The notes below the pieces were generated by a model that saw only the letters and a program-made list of their open reading frames with translations, ran no database searches and had not been told where the DNA came from. A stretch of 64,000 nucleotides of DNA from the NCBI RefSeq assembly GCF_001507855.1, contig NZ_LGEN01000013.1, forward strand, positions 1-64,000. Direction: 5' to 3'. The position numbers and the translations under genes were made by a program. The DNA is from Halomonas sp. 54_146. GTDB lineage: Bacteria > Pseudomonadota > Gammaproteobacteria > Pseudomonadales > Halomonadaceae. Positions 36,063 to 45,333 of this stretch are shown here, piece after piece; positions within the stretch are counted from its first letter, which is position 1; each line of letters opens with the position of its first letter.

Positions 36063-36806
36063 TTATACCCCCAGCATAGAGTTGAGGTGCTCCCGGCGCG
36101 ATGGCAGCTGCGCGGCGCTGATTTCTTCAACAATCTGGCCGTGATCCATCACGAAATGGCGGTCGGCCAGCGGTGCCGCAAAGCGGAAGTTCTGCTCCAC
36201 CAGCACAATGGTCATACCGCGCTCTTTCAGCTGAACCAGCACTTCGGCTAACTTCTGCACAATCACCGGCGCAAGCCCTTCGGTGATTTCATCGAGCAGC
36301 AGCATACGTGCACCGGTGCGCAAAATACGCGCCATGGCCAGCATCTGTTGCTCGCCGCCCGAAAGCCGCGTGCCTTGGCTTCGCCGCCGTTCATAGAGGT
36401 TCGGAAACATGGCGTAGATTTCGTCCAGGCTCATGCCGCCGGAACGCACAGTGGGCGGAAGCAATAGATTTTCGTGCACATCCAAACTTGCAAAAATACC
36501 GCGCTCTTCCGGGCAGTAACCTACCCCCAGGCGCGGAATATGGTGCGGCTTCATAGTCAGGGTTTCGTTGCCGTTGATCACAATAGAGCCGGTACGCCGC
36601 CCCACCATGTTCATAATCGACTTTAATGTCGTGCTGCGACCCGCGCCGTTACGGCCAAGCAAGGTGACCAACTCGCCGCGCTTCACATCAAAATTGACCC
36701 CGTGCAGGATATGCGACTCGCCATAAAAGGCGTGCAGGTCCTGAACCCGCAGCATTTCTAAGCTTTGATTGTTCTCAATAGGTGCCTGGGCTTCAGCGAT
36801 GTTCAT
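36063..36806 (-). CDS. livF: HAAT transporter ATPase LivF, with Arg in Walker A
   Basis: ABC ATPase of 247 residues. Q-loop, LSGGEQQMLAMARIL signature and Walker B MLLLDEITEGLAP are intact. Walker A reads GRNGAGRST (51-59), with Arg57 (codon at 36636-36638) in place of the usual catalytic Lys. The transporter partner LivG has a normal GPNGAGKTT. The start overlaps the livG stop by 4 bp, so the two ATPases are translationally coupled. Whether this subunit is hydrolytically active is open. Confidence 0.9.
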   Translation of the reverse strand: MNIAEAQAPIENNQSLEMLRVQDLHAFYGESHILHGVNFDVKRGELVTLLGRNGAGRSTTLKSIMNMVGRRTGSIVINGNETLTMKPHHIPRLGVGYCPEERGIFASLDVHENLLLPPTVRSGGMSLDEIYAMFPNLYERRRSQGTRLSGGEQQMLAMARILRTGARMLLLDEITEGLAPVIVQKLAEVLVQLKERGMTIVLVEQNFRFAAPLADRHFVMDHGQIVEEISAAQLPSRREHLNSMLGV

Positions 36807-37609
36807 ACGGCAGCTCCCTCTTTTTCAGTGCCATCCTCTTGCGCGGCGTCACTGCCCATATAGGCTTCACGCACCAGTGGGTTACGAGAGACCGCTTCGT
36901 AATCGCCCTCAGCTAATACAGAGCCACGCGCAAGCACGGTGATTCGATCACACAGGCGGCTAACAACACTTAAGTTATGCTCCACCATGAGCACAGTACG
37001 CCCCTGGGATACGCGCTTGATCAGCGCCACAATGCGATCGACATCTTCCGCCCCCATGCCCTGGGTCGGCTCATCCAGCAGCATCATGGTAGGGTCTAGT
37101 GCCAAGGTGGTGGCCAGTTCAAGCGCGCGCTTACGCCCGTAAGGCATTTCTACCGTTAAGGTATCGGCATATTCACGCAGCCCCACTTCGTCTAGCAGCT
37201 CAAGGGCGCGCTCGTTGAGGTGATCCAACGATTTTTCAGATTTCCAGAAATGAAACGAGGTGCCCAATTTGCGCTGTAGCGCAACCCGCACATTTTCTAG
37301 TGCCGTCATGTGGGCAAACACCGCTGAAATCTGAAACGAGCGCACCAACCCTAATTGCGCAATCTGGTTAGATTTTTTGCTGGTGATCGGCTGGCCGCGA
37401 TACAGAATTTCGCCACGAGTAGGCGGTAGAAACTTAGTCAGCAGGTTAAACACGGTGGTTTTACCGGCACCATTAGGGCCTATCAGCGCGTGTATATGCC
37501 CTTCCTGCACCTGCAGATTGACGTCGTCCACGGCAGTGAAGCCGCGAAACTCTTTGGTCAGCCCTCGGGTTTCGAGGACAGGTCCTTTGAGGACATCGTT
37601 TGCACTCAT
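36803..37609 (-). CDS. livG: HAAT transporter ATPase LivG
   Basis: ABC ATPase of 268 residues: Walker A GPNGAGKTTVF, Q-loop LVRSFQISAVF, LivG-type signature MPYGRKRALELATTLAL, Walker B MMLLDEPTQGMG and the H-loop in VEHNLSVVSRLCDRI. First gene of the transporter operon. Its upstream region is shared with the divergent liuR gene and contains the LiuR palindrome, so transport and catabolism could be co-regulated. Confidence 0.94.
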   Translation of the reverse strand: MSANDVLKGPVLETRGLTKEFRGFTAVDDVNLQVQEGHIHALIGPNGAGKTTVFNLLTKFLPPTRGEILYRGQPITSKKSNQIAQLGLVRSFQISAVFAHMTALENVRVALQRKLGTSFHFWKSEKSLDHLNERALELLDEVGLREYADTLTVEMPYGRKRALELATTLALDPTMMLLDEPTQGMGAEDVDRIVALIKRVSQGRTVLMVEHNLSVVSRLCDRITVLARGSVLAEGDYEAVSRNPLVREAYMGSDAAQEDGTEKEGAAV

Positions 37610-37923
37610 AGAGTGGCAAGCCTCTTATTGTTGTTGTGCTAAATCTCTACAGGAAAAGCAGAAGCGCTTGCCGCTGCCTTACCTGAACGTAAGGTGTACG
37701 TGCAAACTAGCAACCAAAGCCATGGCAGCACAATTGCAACTTTGGTCTATTAACGATTTGTTACTGAACCAGAAAACCTTAATAAATCAAATATATCAAT
37801 CACTTAATAAATTTCAACGCTTTTCAACTACCCACAACAATTGCTTTACGTTAACGTAAACTTGTTTTAGCCTCAGTGGCAGTGTTCCATAGGAGCAACT
37901 CCTTATTTCAGAGAATGTCGACC
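37610..37923. other. Divergent promoter region between livG and liuR
   Basis: These 314 bases contain no gene. They are AT-rich, with a perfect LiuR-like palindrome at 37845-37860, about 65 bp before liuR, and another ACGT-containing segment (acctgaacgtaaggtgtacg at 37681-37700) nearer livG. No terminator is seen, as expected between divergent genes. Confidence 0.7.
37845..37860. promoter_or_regulatory. Perfect 16-bp LiuR-like palindrome
   Basis: TTTACGTTAACGTAAA equals its own reverse complement. It lies directly upstream of the MerR-type gene liuR and between it and livG. MerR-family regulators bind such palindromes inside stretched promoters; a TTGCTT hexamer at 37841 overlaps its left edge. 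The match to the LiuR motif is from memory of comparative studies. Confidence 0.7.
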
Positions 37924-38391
37924 ATGAGCAAAACTTACTCGATCAGCGAGCTGGCCAGCGAGTTTGATTTAACCACCCGCAGCATCCGCTTTTATGAAGA
38001 TCAAGAGTTGCTTCACCCCACTCGTCGCGGTCAAACCCGGGTGTACAGCAGTAAAGACCGTGTGCGGCTTAAGCTCACCATTCGCGGCAAGCGGTTGGGG
38101 TTTTCACTGGCCGAAATTCGTGAACTGTTCGAGCTGTGGGATGAAACCCGCAGCGGTAGTAAAAAGCAGCTGCACTTAATGCTCAGCAAAATAGGTGAGC
38201 GCCAGGCAGCGCTCGAACAGCAAATGAAAGATATCAAGATGGTGCAGTTAGAGCTTGAAAGCGCCGAAATTCGCTGCCGGCAAGCGCTAGAAGAACTGCA
38301 TGAAAAAGAACTAAACGAAAAACACAGCGAAGAAGAGCGAGCGGGCTCGACCGGTAAATCCTCCGCACCCTCTTCCGCCACGATGCACTAA
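37924..38391 (+). CDS. liuR: MerR-family regulator of leucine/isovalerate utilisation
   Basis: A 155-residue transcription factor. The N-terminal MerR winged helix (KTYSISELASEFDLTTRSIRFYEDQELLHPTRRGQTRVYSS) is followed by KRLGFSLAEIRELFELWD and a long coiled-coil dimerisation helix (about residues 85-135), then a disordered Ser/Gly-rich end. No cysteine-rich metal site is present. The ATG at 37924 is chosen since the family begins MSKTYS; upstream in-frame ATGs exist. It heads the liu operon, the classic position of LiuR, and a 16-bp palindrome precedes it. Confidence 0.9.
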   Translation: MSKTYSISELASEFDLTTRSIRFYEDQELLHPTRRGQTRVYSSKDRVRLKLTIRGKRLGFSLAEIRELFELWDETRSGSKKQLHLMLSKIGERQAALEQQMKDIKMVQLELESAEIRCRQALEELHEKELNEKHSEEERAGSTGKSSAPSSATMH

Positions 38392-38523
38392 CCATGCACT
38401 GATTCGGCACCCGGTCATACGTACAGCCGACACAGTGAGCAGGTATTAACAATTAGCCACTATTAGTAATCAGTAACTATCAACAATTAACCACTACCAA
38501 CAATTAGCAACAGGTGATTGATC

Positions 38524-39693
38524 ATGTTTTCACACTACTCAGAACTTAATTTTGGCCTCGATGACGAACTGAACATGCTGCGCGAGCAGGTCAACGCCTT
38601 TGCCGCCAGCGAGATAGCCCCCCGCGCTGCCGAAATCGACCGCAACAACGAGTTCCCCAACGATTTATGGAAAAAGTTTGGTGATATGGGGCTGCTAGGC
38701 ATTACAGTTTCTGAAGAAGATGGCGGCAGCGGCATGGGCTATCTCGCCCACTGTATCGCCATGGAAGAGATCTCCCGTGCTAGCGCCTCAGTTGCGCTTT
38801 CTTACGGCGCTCATTCCAACCTGTGTGTGAATCAGCTCAAGATCAACGCCTCCCCCGAGCAGAAAGCCAAGTACCTACCCAAGCTGATCAGCGGCGACCA
38901 CGTCGGTGCCCTGGCCATGTCGGAACCCGGTGCGGGCTCTGATGTGGTGTCGATGCAGCTGCGCGCCAAGCGAGACGGCGACCACTACATCCTCAACGGC
39001 AACAAAATGTGGATCACTAACGGCCCAGATGCCGACGTGCTGGTGGTGTACGCCAAAACTGACCCGGAAGCCGGTTCCAAAGGCATCACCGCGTTTATTA
39101 TCGAAAAAGGTATGCCCGGCTTCTCCACCGCCCAAAAGCTCGACAAACTCGGCATGCGCGGTTCCAACACCTGTGAATTAGTGTTCCAGGATTGCGCTGT
39201 GCCCGCTGAAAATATCCTTGGAGCAGAAGGCAAAGGCGTTCGCGTACTGATGAGCGGTTTAGACTACGAGCGCGCCGTGCTGGCCGCAGGCCCCATCGGT
39301 ATTATGCAGGCCGCCATGGATGTGGTGATGCCCTATATCCATGAGCGCAAGCAGTTCAACCAGTCGATTGGTGAGTTTCAACTGGTGCAGGGCAAAGTGG
39401 CCGATATGTACACCACCCTGAACGCCTGCCGCGCCTATTTGTATGCCGTAGCGGGTGCCTGCGACCGTGGCCAAACCTCGCGTAAAGATGCCGCCGGCGT
39501 CATTCTCTACTGCGCTGAAAAAGCCACTCAGGTGGCGCTGGATTCCATTCAGCTACTTGGCGGCAACGGTTACATCAATGAATACCCCACCGGCCGCCTG
39601 CTGCGCGATGCCAAGCTGTATGAAATTGGCGCAGGCACCAGCGAGATTCGGCGGATGCTGATTGGCCGCGAACTCTTCAACGAAAGTATTTAA
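38524..39693 (+). CDS. liuA: Isovaleryl-CoA dehydrogenase
   Basis: Oxidises isovaleryl-CoA to 3-methylcrotonyl-CoA, feeding electrons to ETF. It is a 389-residue acyl-CoA dehydrogenase with [14 protein letters not shown] and [18 protein letters not shown]. Two marks point to the isovaleryl enzyme: Glu in [18 protein letters not shown], the catalytic base position special to this enzyme, and [12 protein letters not shown], where the usual C-terminal catalytic Glu is missing. AGGTG lies 7 bp before ATG 38524. First enzyme of liuABCDE. Confidence 0.95.
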   Translation: MFSHYSELNFGLDDELNMLREQVNAFAASEIAPRAAEIDRNNEFPNDLWKKFGDMGLLGITVSEEDGGSGMGYLAHCIAMEEISRASASVALSYGAHSNLCVNQLKINASPEQKAKYLPKLISGDHVGALAMSEPGAGSDVVSMQLRAKRDGDHYILNGNKMWITNGPDADVLVVYAKTDPEAGSKGITAFIIEKGMPGFSTAQKLDKLGMRGSNTCELVFQDCAVPAENILGAEGKGVRVLMSGLDYERAVLAAGPIGIMQAAMDVVMPYIHERKQFNQSIGEFQLVQGKVADMYTTLNACRAYLYAVAGACDRGQTSRKDAAGVILYCAEKATQVALDSIQLLGGNGYINEYPTGRLLRDAKLYEIGAGTSEIRRMLIGRELFNESI

Positions 39694-39715
39694 CAAAAGC
39701 CAGAAGGGTCGCGCC

Positions 39716-41323
39716 ATGAGCACTGTTAATAGCAACATCAATCCGCGTAGCGATGTGTTTCAAGCCAATGAAGCCTCAATGCTCGGTGAAGTCACTAAAC
39801 TGCGTGAACTGACCGCTGCCGTTGCCCAAGGTGGCGGTGCCAAGGCACGCGAGCGCCACGAAAGCCGCGGCAAACTGTTTGTCCGCGACCGCATTGATCA
39901 TCTGATCGATGAAGGTTCGCCGTTTTTAGAGTTTTCCGCCCTGGCTGCGCATCATATTTATGACAGCGAGATCCCCGCGGCAGGCGTGATCACCGGCATT
40001 GGACGCGTTTCTGGGGTCGAGTGCGTGATTGTCGCCAACGACGCCACGGTGAAAGGCGGCACCTATTTTCCACTGACCGTTAAAAAACATATTCGCGCCC
40101 AGGAAATTGCCCGCAAGCATCGCCTGCCGTGTATTTATTTGGTCGATTCCGGCGGTGCCTTCCTGCCCCGCCAGGATGAAGTATTCCCCGACCGCGACCA
40201 CTTCGGGCGCATCTTCTATAACCAAGCGACCATGTCCGCTGAAGGCATTCCGCAAATTGCCGTGGTCATGGGCTCCTGCACCGCGGGCGGCGCTTACGTG
40301 CCTGCCATGGCGGATGAATCCATCATCGTTAAAGAGCAGGGCACGATTTTCCTCGGTGGCCCGCCGTTGGTAAAAGCCGCCACCGGCGAAAGCATCAGCG
40401 CTGAAGATTTAGGCGGTGCGGATGTTCACGCCAAAATTAGCGGCGTGGCCGACCACTACGCTGAAAACGACGCCCACGCGCTGCAGCTTGCTCGCGCCTG
40501 CGTTTCCCGTTTGAACTGGCAAAAACGTGGCAAGCTCGCCATGCAAGCGCCTAAACCACCCAAGCTCGACCCCGCTGAGCTTTACGGCATCGTCGGCACT
40601 GACCTTAAAAAGCCCTACGATGTACGTGAAGTGATTGGCCGCATTGTCGATGACTCTGACTTTGACGAGTTCAAACGCTACTACGGCGAAACCTTGGTCA
40701 CCGGTTTTGCCCATATACACGGCTACCCGGTGGGTATTGTGGCCAACAACGGCGTGCTGTTTTCTGAGAGCGCGGTAAAAGGCGCGCACTTTATCGAGCT
40801 GTGCGCCCAGCGCAAAATCCCGCTGGTGTTCTTGCAGAACATTACCGGCTTTATGGTCGGTTCTAAGTACGAGCACGAAGGCATTGCCAAGCACGGTGCC
40901 AAGCTGGTCACGGCGGTTGCCTGCGCCAAGGTGCCCAAATATACCGTACTGATTGGCGGCAGTTTCGGTGCCGGCAACTACGGCATGTGCGGCCGCGCTT
41001 ATGACCCCAACCTGCTGTTTATGTGGCCCAACGCGCGTATTTCGGTGATGGGCGGCGAACAGGCAGCAGGCGTGCTTTCCCAGGTGAAACGCGAGCAACA
41101 CGAACGCGAAGGCCGCGAGTGGAGCAAAGAAGAAGAAGAGGCGTTCAAACAGCCCACCCGCGATCAGTACGAGCACCAGGGACACCCCTATTACGCCAGC
41201 GCCCGCTTGTGGGATGACGGCGTGATTGATCCGCTGCAAACCCGCGACGTGCTGGGGCTTTCTTTAGCCGCCGCGATGAATGCCGAAGTCGAAGAGACAC
41301 GCTTCGGCGTGTTCCGGATGTAA
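39716..41323 (+). CDS. liuB: 3-methylcrotonyl-CoA carboxylase, beta (carboxyltransferase) subunit
   Basis: Transfers CO2 from carboxybiotin to 3-methylcrotonyl-CoA. The 535-residue crotonase-type carboxyltransferase has [39 protein letters not shown] and [17 protein letters not shown], all conserved in MCC beta chains. The ATG at 39716 follows GAAGGG and gives the common bacterial length; the frame is open back into liuA. It pairs with the biotin-carrying subunit LiuD two genes on. Confidence 0.96.
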   Translation: MSTVNSNINPRSDVFQANEASMLGEVTKLRELTAAVAQGGGAKARERHESRGKLFVRDRIDHLIDEGSPFLEFSALAAHHIYDSEIPAAGVITGIGRVSGVECVIVANDATVKGGTYFPLTVKKHIRAQEIARKHRLPCIYLVDSGGAFLPRQDEVFPDRDHFGRIFYNQATMSAEGIPQIAVVMGSCTAGGAYVPAMADESIIVKEQGTIFLGGPPLVKAATGESISAEDLGGADVHAKISGVADHYAENDAHALQLARACVSRLNWQKRGKLAMQAPKPPKLDPAELYGIVGTDLKKPYDVREVIGRIVDDSDFDEFKRYYGETLVTGFAHIHGYPVGIVANNGVLFSESAVKGAHFIELCAQRKIPLVFLQNITGFMVGSKYEHEGIAKHGAKLVTAVACAKVPKYTVLIGGSFGAGNYGMCGRAYDPNLLFMWPNARISVMGGEQAAGVLSQVKREQHEREGREWSKEEEEAFKQPTRDQYEHQGHPYYASARLWDDGVIDPLQTRDVLGLSLAAAMNAEVEETRFGVFRM

Positions 41324-41336
41324 GGGGCGAACACTG

Positions 41337-42161
41337 ATGGCTTACTCAACACTAATAGTTGAACAGGGCGTGGCGCGCCTGACCTTAAACCGCCCTGACG
41401 TGCATAACGCCTTTGACGACAGCCTGATCGCTGAGCTGAACGCACATCTTGAAAAGCTGCACACCCTTGCACAAGCGGGCGATGTGCGCGTGGTGGTGCT
41501 GGGTTCAGAAGGCAAAAGCTTCTCGGCGGGTGCCGATTTAAACTGGATGAAGCGCATGGTCGATTACGACCTGGCGGATAACCTCGCTGATTCCCGCAAG
41601 CTTGCAGCTCTCATGCACGGCCTGGATACCCTGCCCTGCCCCACGGTTTGCCGCGTTCAGGGCGCTGCCTTTGGCGGCGCGGTGGGTCTGGCCGCCTGCT
41701 GTGACGTGGTAATTGCCTCAGAGAAAGCTAAATTCTGCCTTTCGGAAGTCAAGATTGGATTATCGCCCGCGGTCATCAGCCCTTACGTTCAGCGTGCGCT
41801 GGGCGTGCGGCAGATGCGCCGCTATGCCCTAACGGCGGAAGTGATGGACGCCCCAACGGCGCTGGCACTGGGCTTAGCGCACCAAGTGGTCGAGCGCGAG
41901 GCGTTAGACAGCGCCGTTGATGCCATGCTGGCAACGCTATTAGCAGGTTCGCCTCAAGCCCAGCGCGCCACCAAAGCATTATTGGCCAGCGTAGTGCAGT
42001 CGCCAGACTCTGATGCCACCCGTGAACACACCTGTCACGTGATTGCCAAGCTGCGAGTAAGCCAAGAGGGTCAAGAGGGTTTATCCAGCTTCTTTGAAAA
42101 GCGCCGCCCTGTCTGGACGTCACCTGAAGAACATAACAACGCTGCGGAGCCACGCTCATGA
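41337..42161 (+). CDS. liuC: 3-methylglutaconyl-CoA hydratase
   Basis: Crotonase-family enzyme of 274 residues that hydrates 3-methylglutaconyl-CoA to HMG-CoA. It has LTLNRPDVHNAFD, the oxyanion motif GKSFSAGADLNWMKRM (the NWMK stretch is typical for this step), and GAAFGGAVGLAACCDVVIASEKAKFCLSEVKIGLSPAVI. AGGGG lies upstream of ATG 41337. Its stop overlaps the liuD start by 4 bp. Placement between MCC subunits is the normal liu order. Confidence 0.94.
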   Translation: MAYSTLIVEQGVARLTLNRPDVHNAFDDSLIAELNAHLEKLHTLAQAGDVRVVVLGSEGKSFSAGADLNWMKRMVDYDLADNLADSRKLAALMHGLDTLPCPTVCRVQGAAFGGAVGLAACCDVVIASEKAKFCLSEVKIGLSPAVISPYVQRALGVRQMRRYALTAEVMDAPTALALGLAHQVVEREALDSAVDAMLATLLAGSPQAQRATKALLASVVQSPDSDATREHTCHVIAKLRVSQEGQEGLSSFFEKRRPVWTSPEEHNNAAEPRS

Positions 42162-44209
42162 CGTTTACCCCAACTAAATTCGATACTTTACTGGTGGCCA
42201 ACCGCGGTGAAATCGCCTGTCGCGTGATGCGCACCGCTCGCCGCATGGGGCTGAAAACCGTCGCGGTCTATTCCGACGCCGATGCCAGCGCTCGCCACGT
42301 GCGTGAAGCTGACGAAGCCGTGCGCTTAGGCCCTGCCGCCGCGCGGGAAAGCTATCTTAATATTGATGCGGTCATTGACGCCGCCAAACGCACTGGCACT
42401 GGCGCTATTCACCCCGGCTACGGCTTTCTGTCTGAAAATGGCAGTTTCGTTAAGGCCCTGGAAGATGCGGGCATTACCTTTGTTGGCCCGCCTGCCTCGG
42501 CAATTGCTGCCATGGGCGATAAATCCGCCGCTAAAGCGCGTATGGCCAATGCCGGCGTGCCGCTGGTGCCCGGCTACCACGGTGACGACCAGGACGACGC
42601 CCTGCTACGCGCTGAAGCCGACAAGATCGGCTATCCGGTGATGCTTAAAGCCAGCGCCGGTGGCGGCGGCAAAGGCATGCGCGTTGTCGAATCCGGCGAT
42701 GGTTTCCAGGCTGCGTTAGACGGCTGCCGCCGCGAGTCTAAAGCCGCCTTCGGCGATGACCGCATGCTGATCGAGAAATACCTGGTTCAGCCCCGCCATG
42801 TGGAAGTGCAGGTGTTCTGCGACCGCCACGGCAATGGCGTTTACCTGTTCGAGCGTGACTGCAGCGTTCAGCGCCGCCACCAAAAAGTCATCGAAGAAGC
42901 TCCCGCCCCTGGCATGACGGCAGAGCTGCGCAGCGCCATGGGCGATGCCGCGGTGCGCGCGGCCCAAGAGATCGGCTATGTGGGCGCGGGCACCGTCGAA
43001 TTTTTGCTAGACGGTTCACCAGGACAGGATGGCGCTTTTTATTTTATGGAGATGAACACCCGCCTGCAGGTCGAGCACCCGGTGACCGAGATGATCACCG
43101 GCCAGGATTTGGTCGAGTGGCAGCTACGCGTGGCCATGGGCGAACCACTCCCTTGCCGCCAAGACGAGCTGACCATTACCGGCCATAGCTTTGAAGCGCG
43201 CATTTACGCCGAAGACCCGGATCAGGATTTCCTGCCGGCGACCGGCCTGCTCACCCGCTTTGCGCTCGATTTGGAAGGCGCTGGTTTGAGCGCTGACCAA
43301 GTACGCCTTGATAGCGGCGTTGAAAGCGGCGACGCGGTGTCGATGCACTACGACCCCATGCTCGCCAAGCTGATTGTTCACGGTGCCGACCGTGATGCGG
43401 CGCTAGCCACCCTTAACCGCGCGCTGGCGGCGCTAGACGTTCAGGGCGTTGTCACCAACCGCGCCTTCTTGATGCGCCTGGCGACTCACCCCGGCTTTAA
43501 GAACGTGGAGCTGGACACGCGCTTTATTGAACGCAATGAAGCGACGCTGTTTGCCCCACGCACTTACAGCATGGAGGCCTACGCCAGCGCGGCGCTGATT
43601 GGCCTGCACCAACTCGCCCAAGAGTGCGAAACCGACTCGCCCTGGGACCGCCACGACGGCTTCCGCCTCAACGCGCCACACACCATTCGTATTGCCCTGT
43701 GTAACCCAGCAAGCGCCCAAGCGCCGGATAGCGATGACGCAGTGGTGATTGTTGAAGGTAAACGCAGCGCGGGCGAGTCACTGTGGAACCTCACTATCGG
43801 CGATGAAACGCTCACCGCGAGCCTGCAGCCGCTGACGGGCGATGCGGTAGCCGTTACCTTGAACGGCCACCGCCGCCGCCTGCAGGCGCGCCGCGATGGT
43901 CATGTCGTGGTGATGGCTGACCCCAGCGGTGAAACGCGGCTATTCTGGCGGCGCATTGACGCCATTGATCACGGCCACCACGAAGCGGAATCTACCCTCA
44001 CTGCTCCCATGAACGGCACCGTGGTTGCCCTGCTGGTGGAACCTGGCGTTGCGGTTGAAAAAGGCATGCCGCTAATGGTGATGGAAGCGATGAAAATGGA
44101 GCACACCATGACCGCCCCGGCGGACGGCAGCGTAGAAGCCTTCCATTTCCAGGCCGGCGACACGGTCAGCCAAGGTGCCGTGCTGCTCGACTTTGCGGCT
44201 AACGAATAG
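42158..44209 (+). CDS. liuD: 3-methylcrotonyl-CoA carboxylase, alpha (biotin) subunit
   Basis: Carboxylates its own biotin using ATP and bicarbonate. The 683-residue protein has a biotin carboxylase part (VANRGEIACRVMRTARRMG; HPGYGFLSENGSF; KASAGGGGKGMRVV ATP-grasp loop; EMNTRLQVEHPVTEM), a middle BT-like domain, and a C-terminal biotin carrier domain with the biotinylation site VMEAMKMEHT. Starts with an ATGA overlap to liuC; works in a complex with LiuB. Confidence 0.97.
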   Translation: MTFTPTKFDTLLVANRGEIACRVMRTARRMGLKTVAVYSDADASARHVREADEAVRLGPAAARESYLNIDAVIDAAKRTGTGAIHPGYGFLSENGSFVKALEDAGITFVGPPASAIAAMGDKSAAKARMANAGVPLVPGYHGDDQDDALLRAEADKIGYPVMLKASAGGGGKGMRVVESGDGFQAALDGCRRESKAAFGDDRMLIEKYLVQPRHVEVQVFCDRHGNGVYLFERDCSVQRRHQKVIEEAPAPGMTAELRSAMGDAAVRAAQEIGYVGAGTVEFLLDGSPGQDGAFYFMEMNTRLQVEHPVTEMITGQDLVEWQLRVAMGEPLPCRQDELTITGHSFEARIYAEDPDQDFLPATGLLTRFALDLEGAGLSADQVRLDSGVESGDAVSMHYDPMLAKLIVHGADRDAALATLNRALAALDVQGVVTNRAFLMRLATHPGFKNVELDTRFIERNEATLFAPRTYSMEAYASAALIGLHQLAQECETDSPWDRHDGFRLNAPHTIRIALCNPASAQAPDSDDAVVIVEGKRSAGESLWNLTIGDETLTASLQPLTGDAVAVTLNGHRRRLQARRDGHVVVMADPSGETRLFWRRIDAIDHGHHEAESTLTAPMNGTVVALLVEPGVAVEKGMPLMVMEAMKMEHTMTAPADGSVEAFHFQAGDTVSQGAVLLDFAANE

Positions 44210-44221
44210 GAGCCTCTGCTT

Positions 44222-45127
44222 ATGTCATTGCCTTCGTCCGTTAAGCTATTTGAAATGGCCCCCCGGGACGGTCTGCAAAACGAGCCGGGGGCCATTGTGC
44301 CCACCGCGACCAAAATCGAGCTTATTGAACGGCTTGCCAGCGCGGGTATCAAGCATATCGAAGCAGCAAGCTTTGTATCACCCAAATGGGTGCCACAAAT
44401 GGGCGATGCCGTTGATGTGATGGCAGGCATTAAGCGCCAGCCCGGCGTGGTCTACTCCGCGCTAACGCCCAATCTGAAGGGGCTAGAAAATGCGCTAACC
44501 GTGGGTGTGGAAGAAGTCGCGGTGTTTGGTGCGGCGTCGGAAGCCTTCTCGCAAAAGAACATCAACTGCTCGATTGCCGAGTCGTTAACGCGCTTTGAAC
44601 CTGTGCTCGCGCGCGCCCGGGATGCCGGCGTGCGCGTGCGTGGCTACGTGTCCTGTGTATTGGGCTGCCCTTACGAAGGCGAGATTGCCCCCGCCAAAGT
44701 GGCTGAGGTGGCCAAGGCGCTTTATGAGATGGGCTGCTACGAAGTGTCGCTAGGTGACACCATTGGCGTTGGTACGCCACTGGCGGCCAAACGCATGATT
44801 GAAGCGACTCGTCAGCAGGTGCCTATTGAGTTCCTGGCCGCCCACTTTCACGACACCTACGGCATGGCATTAGCTAATCTTTATGCTGTCATGGAAGAAG
44901 GCGTGAGCGTTATTGATGCGGCTACCGCCGGGCTCGGCGGCTGCCCCTATGCCAAGGGCGCTTCCGGCAATGTGGCCACCGAAGACGTGCTGTATTTGCT
45001 TGAAGGGCTGGGGATTGAAACGGGCATCGACCTGCAGGCGGTAATTGATACCGGCTACTGGATCAGCGGCGAGCTAGGTCGCAAGCCCAATTCCAAAGTC
45101 GCCCTGGCAAAAGGCGTTAGCGGTTAA
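44222..45127 (+). CDS. liuE: Hydroxymethylglutaryl-CoA lyase
   Basis: Splits HMG-CoA to acetyl-CoA and acetoacetate, the last leucine step. The 301-residue TIM-barrel enzyme shows [14 protein letters not shown] (substrate and metal site), [14 protein letters not shown]-like [29 protein letters not shown] (metal-binding His) and [19 protein letters not shown] with the active-site Cys. It lies 12 bp after liuD. No acetoacetate CoA-transferase gene is seen in the window. Confidence 0.96.
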   Translation: MSLPSSVKLFEMAPRDGLQNEPGAIVPTATKIELIERLASAGIKHIEAASFVSPKWVPQMGDAVDVMAGIKRQPGVVYSALTPNLKGLENALTVGVEEVAVFGAASEAFSQKNINCSIAESLTRFEPVLARARDAGVRVRGYVSCVLGCPYEGEIAPAKVAEVAKALYEMGCYEVSLGDTIGVGTPLAAKRMIEATRQQVPIEFLAAHFHDTYGMALANLYAVMEEGVSVIDAATAGLGGCPYAKGASGNVATEDVLYLLEGLGIETGIDLQAVIDTGYWISGELGRKPNSKVALAKGVSG

Positions 45128-45150
45128 TACGTGGTAGGGACAACAAAGCC

Positions 45151-45267
45151 AATACAGCTAATACACTCAATACAACCAATACAACCAATACAACCAATAC
45201 AACCAATACAACCAATACAACCAATACAACCAATACACTCAATACAACCAATACATTCAATACAACT
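45151..45267. repeat. Thirteen tandem 9-bp repeats (aatacaacc)
   Basis: Thirteen units of 9 bp fill the gap between liuE and the acyl-CoA synthetase gene. Seven consecutive units (45169-45231) are perfect aatacaacc; the others are variants such as aatacactc and aatacattc. The unit is a multiple of 3, so both strands stay open across it, but there is no start, composition or conservation evidence for coding. It may lengthen the intercistronic RNA and could affect expression of the downstream gene. Confidence 0.95.
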
Positions 45268-45333
45268 AATAAAAGCAGCTAACTGTTCTCTGCCTTCCCG
45301 TTTAGATAAGAAAAAATATCGGAGAGTCACAAA

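Noticed and set aside
38448-38510. Three acaatta(g/a)cca-like direct repeats before liuA
   Set aside because: Short, AT-rich and imperfect; no palindrome or known motif, so not listed as a regulatory site.
40409-41239. 276-codon open frame antisense to liuB
   Set aside because: Lies fully within a certain gene on the other strand, in GC-rich codon phase; no start signal or domain.
45151-45267. CRISPR array
   Set aside because: Units are only 9 bp and have no spacers between them; no cas genes nearby.
45124-45330. Cys-Ile-Gly repeat peptide on the minus strand and Ile-Gln-Pro peptide on the plus strand across the 9-bp array
   Set aside because: Openness is a by-product of a repeat unit divisible by 3; no ribosome-binding site or other coding evidence.
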